This document shows positions 1 to 6,842 of a stretch of DNA of 8,900 nt, in pieces (the first letter of the stretch is position 1; every line of letters starts with the position of its first letter). The position numbers were made by a program, and so were the translations under genes. The notes under the pieces are model-generated. The model was not told the DNA's origin. It worked only from the letters and a program-made list of their open reading frames with translations, and ran no database searches. Source of the DNA: an uncultured Alphaproteobacteria bacterium (GTDB taxonomy: Bacteria > Pseudomonadota > Alphaproteobacteria > Micavibrionales > Micavibrionaceae). Location of the stretch: the NCBI GenBank assembly GCA_946481105.1, contig CAMLMM010000076.1, positions 1 through 8,900 of the forward strand, written 5' to 3'.

Positions 1-1246
1 ACCAGGATGCATTGTTATTTTCAAGCAGGTGAAAGACCATGCTTATATATTCAATCCCCAGCACGGCAAGTACGGCCAGGGCAGGGATAAGATATGCCTT
101 GTTCTGCGCACGGGTAAAGAGTGAGGCGGGTGCCAGCACTACACCGATCAGAATGGCAGGAAACAACCAGGCACGTAAATCGAATGGCATAAGTTCCAGA
201 TAGGCGGAATGGAAAAACGCTACGGTCGCAAAGGCCATGACGATGGTCAGGCTGCCGAGATTGTCGGCAAAATAGCGCTTGGCGGTGAGATATACACCCA
301 GCAGGAATGCGGCAAAGCCGAGCGATATCCACGGGGCCATATCGGGGCTTATGCGCTGGATAAAATCATATTCCATGACATAGAAAATGAGGAGGACGGG
401 CAGGAAGCTCCAGCCTTCGGTTTCTGTCAACGGGGTTTTGCTGTGACGGGAATATAAATAGGTGCCGATCGTAAAGATAAAAAACTGAAGCGCGAGCATA
501 GAGGCCACGAAGGCGTCTGCCCCCAGCCTGTTGCCAACACTGGCCGTCATCAGGATAGCCAGATAGGCCGATATCTGGGTCAACAGGCGGGAACGCACCC
601 AGATGGATATGACCGAGAACGCGACCGAGCAGAGGATGAAATAATACAGGGTGAATTCCGTGCCGGTATTCATGCCTAAAACCAGCGGTGACAGGTACGC
701 GCCGACAGCGGCGGTCACTGGGTAAATGTCATGGCGTATCTGGGTATAAAGCCAGACGCATAGTCCTGAAATAAGACTGGTGGCGGAAATTGCCATTTCA
801 AAAGAGATTAGATCATAAAATTTATGAGCGGCAAAAGCGCTGAGGTAAAGAATGATAATACCGCCGCCGGGCAAGTAACTGGCATAAGCGCGGTCAGCGC
901 GCATAAAGGCAAAGCCCGTGCCAATCAGGCTTAGCCCCAGTAGCGTCGAAATGCCGATCTGCCGTGCCGGGGTGAGCCAGCCAGAATCGATGGATAATTT
1001 GATGATAAATCCGGCGGCCAGAACGAAGCAGAGTATAGCTACAATCCCCAGCCAGTTGCCCGGTTTGTCTTCGGACTTCTTTGGGACAGATAGTGGCGGC
1101 GGGGGAACGGCAGGCACGGTGACTTCCCAATCATCGGAGGACACAGGGGGTGCCGCAACGGGGGCAGGTATGTTCAGTTGCCTCTCGATTTTTGAAAGGC
1201 GTGATTCAATTGCATTTAACTTTTCTTTGAGTCTGGCTGAATCCAT
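1..1246 (-). CDS. DUF2339-type multi-pass membrane protein (C-terminus cut by window edge)
   Basis: Reading from 1246 down to the left edge is open without a stop, giving about 415 residues of a protein that continues outside the window. Residues 1-25 form a charged, coiled-coil-like helix (ARLKEKLNAIESRLSKIERQ), followed by a Pro/Val-rich linker (about 27-60). Then comes an uninterrupted series of hydrophobic segments starting with NWLGIVAILCFVLAAGFIIK (64-83), then SGWLTPARQIG and YLPGGGIIILYLS (124-136). This order (N-terminal coil, Pro-rich linker, NWLG opening, GGG-ILYLS motif, many membrane helices) matches the DUF2339 predicted membrane proteins, usually 600-1000 residues, whose function is unknown. 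The start is ambiguous: ATGATG at 1249-1244. The second ATG sits five bases after the AGGGGG ribosome site, so I prefer 1246; 1249 adds one Met. It lies 58 bp after the stop of the gene at 1305-1865 and may be co-transcribed with it. Family assignment is fairly sure; the role is unknown. Confidence 0.85.
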   Translation of the reverse strand, partial: MDSARLKEKLNAIESRLSKIERQLNIPAPVAAPPVSSDDWEVTVPAVPPPPLSVPKKSEDKPGNWLGIVAILCFVLAAGFIIKLSIDSGWLTPARQIGISTLLGLSLIGTGFAFMRADRAYASYLPGGGIIILYLSAFAAHKFYDLISFEMAISATSLISGLCVWLYTQIRHDIYPVTAAVGAYLSPLVLGMNTGTEFTLYYFILCSVAFSVISIWVRSRLLTQISAYLAILMTASVGNRLGADAFVASMLALQFFIFTIGTYLYSRHSKTPLTETEGWSFLPVLLIFYVMEYDFIQRISPDMAPWISLGFAAFLLGVYLTAKRYFADNLGSLTIVMAFATVAFFHSAYLELMPFDLRAWLFPAILIGVVLAPASLFTRAQNKAYLIPALAVLAVLGIEYISMVFHLLENNNASW

Positions 1247-1251
1247 CATAT

Positions 1252-1257
1252 CCCCCT
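1252..1257 (-). promoter_or_regulatory. Ribosome binding site deciding the start of the DUF2339-type gene
   Basis: On the minus strand this reads AGGGGG. It is two bases before the first of two tandem ATG codons and five before the second. The second spacing is closer to the usual range, so translation more likely starts at 1246. Confidence 0.5.
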
Positions 1258-1304
1258 ATGTCAGGCGGATATGATAAATCGGATTAAATAGAAAAAACAG
1301 GCTG

Positions 1305-1865
1305 TTAATTGTAGGGCGGTGCGAATTCGTCGGATGTGGGCGCAGCGATACTGGTCAGAATATGTTGCCGATCAGGGAAGCTTTGAATAAAACGCTGTGC
1401 TGCGTAGATGGTAGGTTCGTCCAGTGTAGATTGTTGCTGGTTGGATAATATAGCGTCGGCGAAATGACGCAGAGAATTGAAATAGCTGCGATCCAGAATT
1501 GTCTTGTCGTTTATGGTATTGAAAGCTGGTGCTCTAATCAACCTGGTAGCGGCCCCAAGGACGGCAGATGGGGTATCGTGCGCTTTATTCTCGAGGATAT
1601 TTTGTGCAGCCTTCTGCAAAGATGGAACATAAGCATCGTAACATATAGTCAGCATGGTAAGGCTGTCTTGTGTTTCAGACAGTATATAACCCGAAGGGGT
1701 GAAAGTTTTTTCCGGCTGTTGCGGCGTCGCCTGTGGCTGTGATGATTGCGTAAATGTTGCCAGCAATCTATGGAACCAGCCTTGTTTTGCCGGGGTTTTT
1801 GGTTCCTGCGCCTGCTCAGGGTCTTCATTGCAAGCAATGCAGAACAAATCTTCAAGTAAACTCAT
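1305..1865 (-). CDS. Hypothetical protein, 186 residues, no recognised family
   Basis: I do not recognise this protein. It has no signal peptide, no membrane segment and no familiar catalytic motif. The N-terminal 15 residues carry a CxxC pair (C9, C12, in LFCIACNE). Residues about 17-55 are a low-complexity, Gln/Pro/Lys-rich stretch broken by a short amphipathic patch (GWFHRLLATF, 29-38). From about 65 to 173 it looks alpha-helical and soluble (MLTICYDAYVPSLQKAAQNILENK, then SYFNSLRHFADAILSNQQQ and YAAQRFIQSF). The C-terminus is a short Pro-rich tail. The ATG is preceded by AAGGTG four bases away, and a strong-looking promoter lies at 1909-1938. It is flanked by rng upstream and the DUF2339-type gene downstream on the same strand. 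Codon use resembles its neighbours, and the good ribosome site and promoter argue that it is a real gene. Overlapping plus-strand readings in this interval are shadows. Confidence 0.75.
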   Translation of the reverse strand: MSLLEDLFCIACNEDPEQAQEPKTPAKQGWFHRLLATFTQSSQPQATPQQPEKTFTPSGYILSETQDSLTMLTICYDAYVPSLQKAAQNILENKAHDTPSAVLGAATRLIRAPAFNTINDKTILDRSYFNSLRHFADAILSNQQQSTLDEPTIYAAQRFIQSFPDRQHILTSIAAPTSDEFAPPYN

Positions 1866-1908
1866 CTCACACCTTCAAAATTATTTTATTATTTTTATAA
1901 GGTGGTGA

Positions 1909-1938
1909 AATCTAGCACAGCAACAATGAATATGTCAA
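1909..1938 (-). promoter_or_regulatory. Predicted sigma-70 promoter for the 186-residue hypothetical gene
   Basis: The minus strand shows an exact -35 TTGACA (1938-1933), an 18-base spacer and a -10 TAGATT (1914-1909, four of six consensus bases). The -10 is preceded by TG at the extended -10 position (TGCTAGATT). Transcription would begin near 1902, giving a leader of about 37 bases. The promoter starts only eight bases after the rng stop codon, so this gene can be expressed separately from ilvE-maf-rng. Confidence 0.6.
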
Positions 1939-1946
1939 ATATAATA

Positions 1947-3179
1947 CTACGCTTCTTCAAACATATAGCCAACACGCTCAAACAGGGTAGGTGTGCGGCG
2001 CTGGCGTGAAACCTCCAGAAGCCCCAAGGCTGTAAAGCCGTGGATTTGAACGGTGCAGGGGTCGTCGTCAATCAGGCGTTCGATGTGGGTGATCAGCTGT
2101 TTGCGCTCTTTTTCATCTTTGAGGCGGATAAAATCTATCATGATGATGCCCCCGAGATTGCGGATGCGTATCTGGCGGATGATTTCGGTGGCAGCTTCGA
2201 GGTTGATGGTCAGGTTGCTGTTTTTATCCGGGCCGCGGTTGACATCGATGGCAACCAGGGCCGCCGTCCCCTGAATAAGAATATTTCCACCACCCGGTAA
2301 AATAGCGTAAGGCTGGAAGAGCGATTCAATCGGCTTAATCAGGTCATAATGGTCAAGCAGCGCCAGATCGCTGGTGGCGTTTTTCAGTTCAACCGGTTTT
2401 ATGCGGGTCACCAGGTCCGGGGCAAAAAGCTCGCACCAGTCTTCAGCAGTCTGGAAATGATCCAGCGTGACTACTTCGATGCGGCGGATAGGGCGCAATG
2501 AATTATCGCTGAGCGACCGCTGCAGGGCATCCGGGCCTTCCATGATGAGGATGCTTTCATCACCTGCGGCGTATTCGGATAGTCCTTCCCAAACAGCTTT
2601 CAGAATTTTAGCTTCGCGGATAAGGACATCGCTTTGCGTATTGGCGGCGGCGGCCCGAAGAATAAAGCCTTCGACGTCATGGAGAGTTGACATCATTTCT
2701 TCCAGCTGCTTCCGCAGTTTTTTATCGCGGATGCGTGATGAAATGCGGTTGCTGTTATCAAGTGGCGTATGGATCATATACCGCCCCTGAATGGCGATAT
2801 CCATGCTCATGACCGGGCATTTATCTTCGTAGGGACGGCTGTCTTCATATTCAGGTTCAAGGTAGCCTTGCTTGGCTTGAACAAGAATATATTGTCCATT
2901 GGACAGGGTCTTGCCGATAGGGGTTTGCCCGCCTTTGGTCAGCTTGCCCTTTTTATCAAGAATACGGATATCCTTATTATAAAGAATGCCGGTGACGTCA
3001 CCGTCAAGATCAAGGAAGGCTGCGTCGAGTTTGGCATCAATCCGGTCGACGCGCGCCCAGTATATTGATCCCCAGCGAACAAGTTCATGCGGAGGGTCGA
3101 CTTCAAGACCTTCAATCCGTTTGCGTTCCGTTGCGGCAACCCACAAACATCCGTCCTGTTCTTCGATGATGATATCCAA
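1947..3179 (-). CDS. rng: Ribonuclease E/G family endoribonuclease (short form, no Zn-link)
   Basis: Predicted single-strand-specific endoribonuclease of the RNase E/G family, acting in the cytoplasm on rRNA precursors and mRNA. The 410 residues contain an S1-like RNA-binding domain (about 36-137, with GSIYWARVDRIDAKLDAAFLDLDG), a 5'-sensor/RNase H-like region (about 140-290) and the DNase I-like catalytic region. The two metal-binding aspartates are visible as D312 in AIDVNRG and D349 in MIDFIRLK, followed by the family signature GLLEVSRQRRTP (386-397). The protein ends about 13 residues later, so the CPxC Zn-link that follows in E. coli RNase E and G is absent, as is any RNase E degradosome tail. 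In the 5'-sensor motif the Arg is kept (R175) but the next residue is Ala (A176) where E. coli RNase E has Thr170. The start is TTG; an upstream in-frame stop at 3194-3192 leaves no ATG or GTG nearby. It follows maf by five bases, and a maf-RNase E/G pairing is common in alphaproteobacteria. It could equally be named rne-like. Confidence 0.9.
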   Translation of the reverse strand: MDIIIEEQDGCLWVAATERKRIEGLEVDPPHELVRWGSIYWARVDRIDAKLDAAFLDLDGDVTGILYNKDIRILDKKGKLTKGGQTPIGKTLSNGQYILVQAKQGYLEPEYEDSRPYEDKCPVMSMDIAIQGRYMIHTPLDNSNRISSRIRDKKLRKQLEEMMSTLHDVEGFILRAAAANTQSDVLIREAKILKAVWEGLSEYAAGDESILIMEGPDALQRSLSDNSLRPIRRIEVVTLDHFQTAEDWCELFAPDLVTRIKPVELKNATSDLALLDHYDLIKPIESLFQPYAILPGGGNILIQGTAALVAIDVNRGPDKNSNLTINLEAATEIIRQIRIRNLGGIIMIDFIRLKDEKERKQLITHIERLIDDDPCTVQIHGFTALGLLEVSRQRRTPTLFERVGYMFEEA

Positions 3180-3184
3180 AGCGA

Positions 3185-3760
3185 TTAACCCTTATGGCCG
3201 ACGAATCCGGCACCTTCTAACATATTCGCAATATCATGGAGCGACAAGCCCACGATATTGGGGTAGGAACCGTTTATGCTCTTTACATAGGCCGCGGCGC
3301 GGCCCTGAATGGCATAGCCGCCAGCTTTTCCCTGCCATTCTCCTGACTTTATATAAGTTTCTTTTTCAGCCAAAGAAAGGCGCTTGAAAATGACCTTTGT
3401 GGTAATCAGGCGTGATTTCAAGGAGCCATCCGGCAGGCGCAGGGCAATTCCGCCATGGACAAGGTGGGAACGCCCCGAGAGCAGGTCGAGGCACAAAGCT
3501 GCCTCTTCCGGTGTTTCGGCTTTAGGCAGTACACGGCGACCCACGGCAACGACCGTATCGGCGGCCAGAACCAAGTCACCGGGATGTCCGGTGAGAGCCA
3601 ACGCTTTCTCCCTGGCAAGGCGGTGGGCCAGCTTATCCGGCAATTCGCCTTTATGGGGCGTCTCATCGATATTGGTTGGTATAACCGCTGCAGGAATAAT
3701 CCCGATCTGGGCCAGCAGATCCAGGCGGCGGGGGGAAGCAGACGCAAGAATAAGTTTCAT
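3185..3760 (-). CDS. maf: Maf-family nucleoside triphosphate pyrophosphatase (YhdE-like)
   Basis: Hydrolyses non-canonical or modified nucleoside triphosphates to the monophosphate plus pyrophosphate. YhdE-type members act on dTTP, UTP and related compounds, and the family is linked to housecleaning of nucleotide pools and to septum formation. The 191 residues are the usual family length. The substrate loop SASPRR (7-12), the acidic IDE (31-33), REKA with K52, the catalytic AADTVV with D68 (66-71), the GKAGGYAIQG segment (144-153) and GSYPNIVGLSL (164-174) are all present. The GKAGGYAIQG plus SYPNIVGL pattern is that of the YhdE branch, not the YceF branch. The ATG at 3760-3758 directly follows the ilvE stop (TAA then ATG, zero spacing), and no strong ribosome site is visible, so translation probably depends on ribosomes finishing ilvE. 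rng follows five bases after the maf stop. Confidence 0.95.
   Translation of the reverse strand: MKLILASASPRRLDLLAQIGIIPAAVIPTNIDETPHKGELPDKLAHRLAREKALALTGHPGDLVLAADTVVAVGRRVLPKAETPEEAALCLDLLSGRSHLVHGGIALRLPDGSLKSRLITTKVIFKRLSLAEKETYIKSGEWQGKAGGYAIQGRAAAYVKSINGSYPNIVGLSLHDIANMLEGAGFVGHKG
3189..3193 (-). promoter_or_regulatory. Ribosome binding site supporting the TTG start of the RNase E/G gene
   Basis: The minus strand reads AAGGG nine bases before the TTG at 3179, and lies within the last codons of maf just ahead of its TAA stop. The only other start-like codon close by is another TTG, at codon 12, so this site supports the TTG at 3179. It suggests translation coupled to maf. Confidence 0.6.
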
Positions 3761-4657
3761 TTAGGCGGCAGCCGATTTATAAGGGCGCCCGCGCACAAGG
3801 TTATCATAGGCATCGCGGATGGCGCGGGTCACAGGTCCAACCGTATATAGAGTGTCATCAATTTTTCCAATGGCGGTAATTTCGGCGGCTGTCCCGGTGA
3901 TAAAGACTTCATCGGCCTGTTTCAGATCATCAACGGTGATATGGTTTTCTTCAACCGTGTATCCCAGATCGCGGGCCAGCTCGATAGCTGTCTGGCGGGT
4001 GATGCCATTCAGGAAGCAATCCGGTTTTGGCGTCCGGATAATGCCATTTTTAACCATGAAAAGATTTGCGCCTGTGGCCTCTACGGCATAGCCGCGATAA
4101 TCCAGCATCAGCGAGTCAACATAGCCAGCTTCTTCGGCAGCGTGTTTGGACAAGGTGTTGATCATATAGAGGCCGGCGGCTTTGGCTTCCCAAGGTATGG
4201 TATTAGGGGCAGGCTTTTGCCATTTAGATGTCACGAGGCTGATCCCTTTTTCACGCAGTTCCGGTGAAAAATAGCTTGGCCATTCCCAGCAGGCGATGGC
4301 TACATGGGTTTTGCCCTGGCGTGCCCCAATACCCATTTGTTCCGACCCCCGCCAGGCAACAGGGCGAAGATAGGCGTTTGTGAAGCCGTTGCGTTTCAGC
4401 ACTTCTTCTTTCGCCGCGTTGATTTCATCGGCTGTGTATGGGATTTGCATGCCCAGAACACGGGCGGAATTGAACAGGCGGTCGGTGTGCTGCTGGCTTT
4501 TGAATATGCGGCCTTCGTAGGCACGCTCACCTTCAAATACAGAGCTGGCGTAGTGAAGGCCATGGTTTATCACGTGAATCTTGGCTTCGCGCCATGGCAC
4601 GAATTTCCCATCCATCCAAATGGTGCCGTCGCGGTCATCAAAAGGGATCAGGGACAT
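3761..4657 (-). CDS. ilvE: Branched-chain amino acid aminotransferase
   Basis: PLP-dependent class IV aminotransferase. It transfers an amino group between glutamate and the 2-oxo acids of valine, leucine and isoleucine, the last biosynthetic and first degradative step, in the cytoplasm. The 298 residues match the usual length of about 300. Visible landmarks are the N-terminal IWMDGKFVPWREAKIHVINHGLHY (13-36) and FEGERAY (41-47). The PLP Schiff-base lysine is K159 in EAKAAGLY, E193 sits in AVEATGANLF (191-200), LNGITRQT (216-223) follows, and ADEVFITGTAAEITAIGKID (248-267) is the cofactor-phosphate-binding segment. The start ATG (4657-4655) has GAGG at 4669-4666, about eight bases upstream. 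It leads the ilvE-maf-rng unit and is divergent from the OmpR-type regulator across 90 bp. From memory, alphaproteobacterial genomes often have ilvE near such a two-component pair with a marR gene between; no marR is present here. Confidence 0.97.
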   Translation of the reverse strand: MSLIPFDDRDGTIWMDGKFVPWREAKIHVINHGLHYASSVFEGERAYEGRIFKSQQHTDRLFNSARVLGMQIPYTADEINAAKEEVLKRNGFTNAYLRPVAWRGSEQMGIGARQGKTHVAIACWEWPSYFSPELREKGISLVTSKWQKPAPNTIPWEAKAAGLYMINTLSKHAAEEAGYVDSLMLDYRGYAVEATGANLFMVKNGIIRTPKPDCFLNGITRQTAIELARDLGYTVEENHITVDDLKQADEVFITGTAAEITAIGKIDDTLYTVGPVTRAIRDAYDNLVRGRPYKSAAA

Positions 4658-4704
4658 GATAAATACCTCACTTCTTGGGTTTTCTTAAAACATTTTGTCC
4701 GTTA

Positions 4705-4733
4705 TATTTACCCTTGAAATCCCTATTTTGCAA
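4705..4733 (-). promoter_or_regulatory. Possible sigma-70 promoter for ilvE-maf-rng
   Basis: In the 90-bp divergent gap the minus strand shows TTGCAA (4733-4728, four of six bases of the -35 consensus), a 17-base spacer and TAAATA (4710-4705, four of six of the -10 consensus). It would place the start about 40 bases before the ilvE ATG. Its upstream end overlaps the ribosome site of the divergent response-regulator gene. I saw no equally good plus-strand promoter in the gap. Confidence 0.4.
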
Positions 4734-4737
4734 GGAG
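4732..4737 (+). promoter_or_regulatory. Ribosome binding site of the response-regulator gene
   Basis: AAGGAG lies ten bases before the ATG at 4748. A five-base inverted repeat, CCTTG (4712-4716) with CAAGG (4731-4735), could pair over the site; the stem is short and may be chance. Confidence 0.6.
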
Positions 4738-4747
4738 AAGGGGCCGT

Positions 4748-5446
4748 ATGACCCTATTCAGTGAGACGGATAAGCCGCATATTCTGGTCGTTGACGACGA
4801 TGACCGGATACGCAGCCTTTTGTCGCGGTTTTTGCGCGAAAATGGATTTGTTGTCGCAACGGCGAAAGATGGCATGAATGCATTGGCCGTCCTGAAAGAA
4901 GCATTATTTGACGCGCTGGTCGTCGATGTGATGATGCCCCATAAGAATGGGCTGGAACTGACTCAGGAATTGCGTGCGACGTCTAATATTCCGATTTTAT
5001 TGCTGACGGCACTCGGCGAAACAGATGACCGTATCAAGGGACTGGAGTCCGGGGCGGATGATTACCTGCCCAAGCCGTTCGAGCCAAAGGAGCTTGTCCT
5101 TCGGTTGAAGGCCATTTTGCGCCGCCGTGAAAATGTGAACCGCAAGATTGAAGGTATCCGCATTGGCCCATGGGAGTTTATCCCCGATGAAGAAATTATT
5201 CGGGCGGAGTCGGGCGGTACCGTGAAGCTGACCACGGTGGAAGCCCGGTTGCTCGATATTTTATCCCGGCATGCCGGGATGATTTTGAGCCGGGAAGAAC
5301 TGGCGCGCCTGTGCGGCATGGACGGAAATGACCGTACCATCGATGTTCAGGTCACGCGACTTCGTAAGAAAATCGAAGAAGATACACGCGTGCCGCGCTA
5401 CATTCAGACAATACGCGGGCAGGGATATCTGCTGAGGACAAGCTGA
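4748..5446 (+). CDS. ompR: OmpR/PhoB-family response regulator
   Basis: Cytoplasmic transcription factor activated by phosphorylation from the kinase encoded just downstream. The 232 residues contain a receiver domain (about 11-125) with the acidic cluster VVDDDD (15-19), the phospho-accepting D60 in VVDVMMP, the switch T87 in LLLTALG, and K109 in YLPKPFEPKEL. A winged-helix DNA-binding domain (about 138-230) follows, with LTTVEARLLDIL, the recognition-helix region NDRTIDVQVTRLRKKIEED and the wing motif YIQTIRGQGYLL. Length and layout are standard for the family. The start has AAGGAG ten bases upstream. Its TGA shares a base with the kinase ATG (TGATG), so the two are translationally coupled. 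The ompR name follows overall resemblance of the pair to alphaproteobacterial OmpR/EnvZ; targets are not known, and other names (petR- or feuP-like) are possible. Confidence 0.93.
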   Translation: MTLFSETDKPHILVVDDDDRIRSLLSRFLRENGFVVATAKDGMNALAVLKEALFDALVVDVMMPHKNGLELTQELRATSNIPILLLTALGETDDRIKGLESGADDYLPKPFEPKELVLRLKAILRRRENVNRKIEGIRIGPWEFIPDEEIIRAESGGTVKLTTVEARLLDILSRHAGMILSREELARLCGMDGNDRTIDVQVTRLRKKIEEDTRVPRYIQTIRGQGYLLRTS

Positions 5447-6798
5447 TGAATCTCGGCGCACTTCGTAAGCTTGATCCCTGGTACTGGATAAAGAAGATAC
5501 TTCCGCGCACCTTGTTTGCCCGGTCGCTGCTGATTATTGTCGTGCCGGTTCTTTTATTGCAGATTGTCACGACACTGGTTTTCATCGACAATCATTGGCG
5601 CAAAATTACGTCACGGCTGGCTTTTGCTGTCGCTGGCGAAATTGCGGTAATTGCCGATGATCTGGATGGTCGTATCACACAAGAACGGATAGATAATATC
5701 AGCGCCGCTTCAGCGAAAAAGCTGGATCTTTTAATTACCTTTGAATCGGGAGCTACCCTGCAGCCTGATGTGTTGGCGCGTGGGACGTGGGAACCATTTA
5801 CCGTCGAAGCCTTGTCCAAGGCCATGGAAAAGCAGGTACGCCGTCCGTTCAGCCTGTCATTCTCGCCGGAGGATGACTGGGTGAATATAGGTGTGCAGCT
5901 GGATGGTGGCGTGTTGCGCGTTCTGGCACTGGAGCGGCGCCTTTATTCTACGTCGGCGTCGATTTTTCTGTTCTGGGTCATGGGGTCATCAGTCATTCTT
6001 TTCGCGGTTGCCGTTTTATTTATGCGCAACCAGATACGGCCCATTCGTAAACTGGCCGTTATCGCCGAACGTATGGGGCGGGGCCGGGATATTCCCCCGT
6101 TCAAACCCGAAGGGGCACGTGAAGTCAGGCAGGCGGCTAAAGCCTTTCTGGATATGCATGACCGCATTATGCGCCAGGTGGAGCAGCGCACCACGATGCT
6201 CGCAGGTATCTCGCATGACTTACGGACTCCGCTGACGCGGCTAAAACTTGGCTTGTCGCTGATGGGTGAGGGGGAGGATATCAATGCTCTGAAAGGTGAC
6301 GTCACGGATATGGAGCGTATGGTTGAAAGTTATATCAATTTTGTTCGCGGCGAAGGGAAAGAGGCGACAGAGTTTATCAATCTTGATGATCTTCTTCAGA
6401 AAATGGCGGAGGCCACGCGTCGCCATGGGAAGCAGATTAGCGTCAGCTGTGACCATGATATCGTGATTCAAGTGAAGCCGGTTGCCTTTGAAAGGTGTCT
6501 GCAGAATATCATCAACAATGCCGAGAAATATGGCTCATCTATATGGATTTCAGCGCAGTCGGATAAGGAATATATAAGGGTTATCGTTGAGGATGATGGT
6601 CCCGGTATTGATCCGGCCTTATATGAGGATGTATTCAAGCCCTTCTTTCGTGCAGATACATCCCGAAACACGACGACTGGCGGCGTAGGACTGGGTATGC
6701 CGATTGTCCGCGATATTGTTCATGCGCATGGTGGGGATGTAACTCTCGGGCGCAGTCCGCATGGTGGCTTAAGCGTTACGATAACTTTGCCGCAGTAA
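5446..6798 (+). CDS. envZ: EnvZ-like sensor histidine kinase
   Basis: Inner-membrane sensor kinase, 450 residues, expected to phosphorylate and dephosphorylate the preceding response regulator. A short cytoplasmic N-terminus is followed by TM1 (about 26-47, ending before FIDNHWRKI) and a periplasmic domain of about 120 residues. TM2 is about 171-193 and a HAMP linker about 194-247 (QIRPIRKLAVIAERMGRGR). The dimerisation/phosphotransfer helix has AGISHDLRTPLTRLKL with phospho-accepting H257. The ATPase domain shows the N box CLQNIINNAEKYG (351-363), the G1 motif EDDGPGID (382-389), an F-box region FKPFFRADTSRN (397-408) and the G2 motif GGVGLGMPIV (412-421). FIDNHWRKITSRLAFAVAGEIAVIADDLDG (46-75) resembles the same segment of alphaproteobacterial EnvZ-type kinases. 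The gene starts inside the upstream stop codon and ends one base before a strong terminator. All catalytic residues are present. Confidence 0.93.
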   Translation: MNLGALRKLDPWYWIKKILPRTLFARSLLIIVVPVLLLQIVTTLVFIDNHWRKITSRLAFAVAGEIAVIADDLDGRITQERIDNISAASAKKLDLLITFESGATLQPDVLARGTWEPFTVEALSKAMEKQVRRPFSLSFSPEDDWVNIGVQLDGGVLRVLALERRLYSTSASIFLFWVMGSSVILFAVAVLFMRNQIRPIRKLAVIAERMGRGRDIPPFKPEGAREVRQAAKAFLDMHDRIMRQVEQRTTMLAGISHDLRTPLTRLKLGLSLMGEGEDINALKGDVTDMERMVESYINFVRGEGKEATEFINLDDLLQKMAEATRRHGKQISVSCDHDIVIQVKPVAFERCLQNIINNAEKYGSSIWISAQSDKEYIRVIVEDDGPGIDPALYEDVFKPFFRADTSRNTTTGGVGLGMPIVRDIVHAHGGDVTLGRSPHGGLSVTITLPQ

Positions 6799-6830
6799 AA
6801 AACCCCTCGCGGAGGGGTTTTAAATTTTTT
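6799..6830. terminator. Strong bidirectional Rho-independent terminator between convergent genes
   Basis: The core stem CCCCTC (6803-6808) pairs with GAGGGG (6812-6817) around a GCG loop, and flanking AAAA/TTTT extends it to ten perfect pairs (6799-6808 with 6812-6821). On the plus strand it is followed by T runs to 6830; on the minus strand by six T. It ends the two-component operon directly after the kinase stop and also the convergent phasin gene. Confidence 0.93.
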
Positions 6831-6842
6831 TGAAGGCTGGCG

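Noticed and set aside
894..1274. Open frames on both strands overlapping the DUF2339-type gene
   Set aside because: The minus-strand frame from 1246 gives a continuous membrane protein with recognisable family motifs; the other frames give no sensible protein and are shadows.
1296..1306. Small palindrome AACAGGCTGTT followed by T on the minus strand as a terminator for the 186-residue gene
   Set aside because: The usable stem is only four AT-rich pairs with a three-base loop, too weak to terminate.
2040..3068. Several plus-strand open frames of 70-107 codons opposite the RNase E/G gene
   Set aside because: They lie opposite a clear catalytic protein, lack ribosome sites and show no family features.
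3384..3850. Plus-strand open frames of 126 and 131 codons opposite maf and the end of ilvE
   Set aside because: Arg/Ser-rich or mixed translations typical of antisense readings of a conserved gene.
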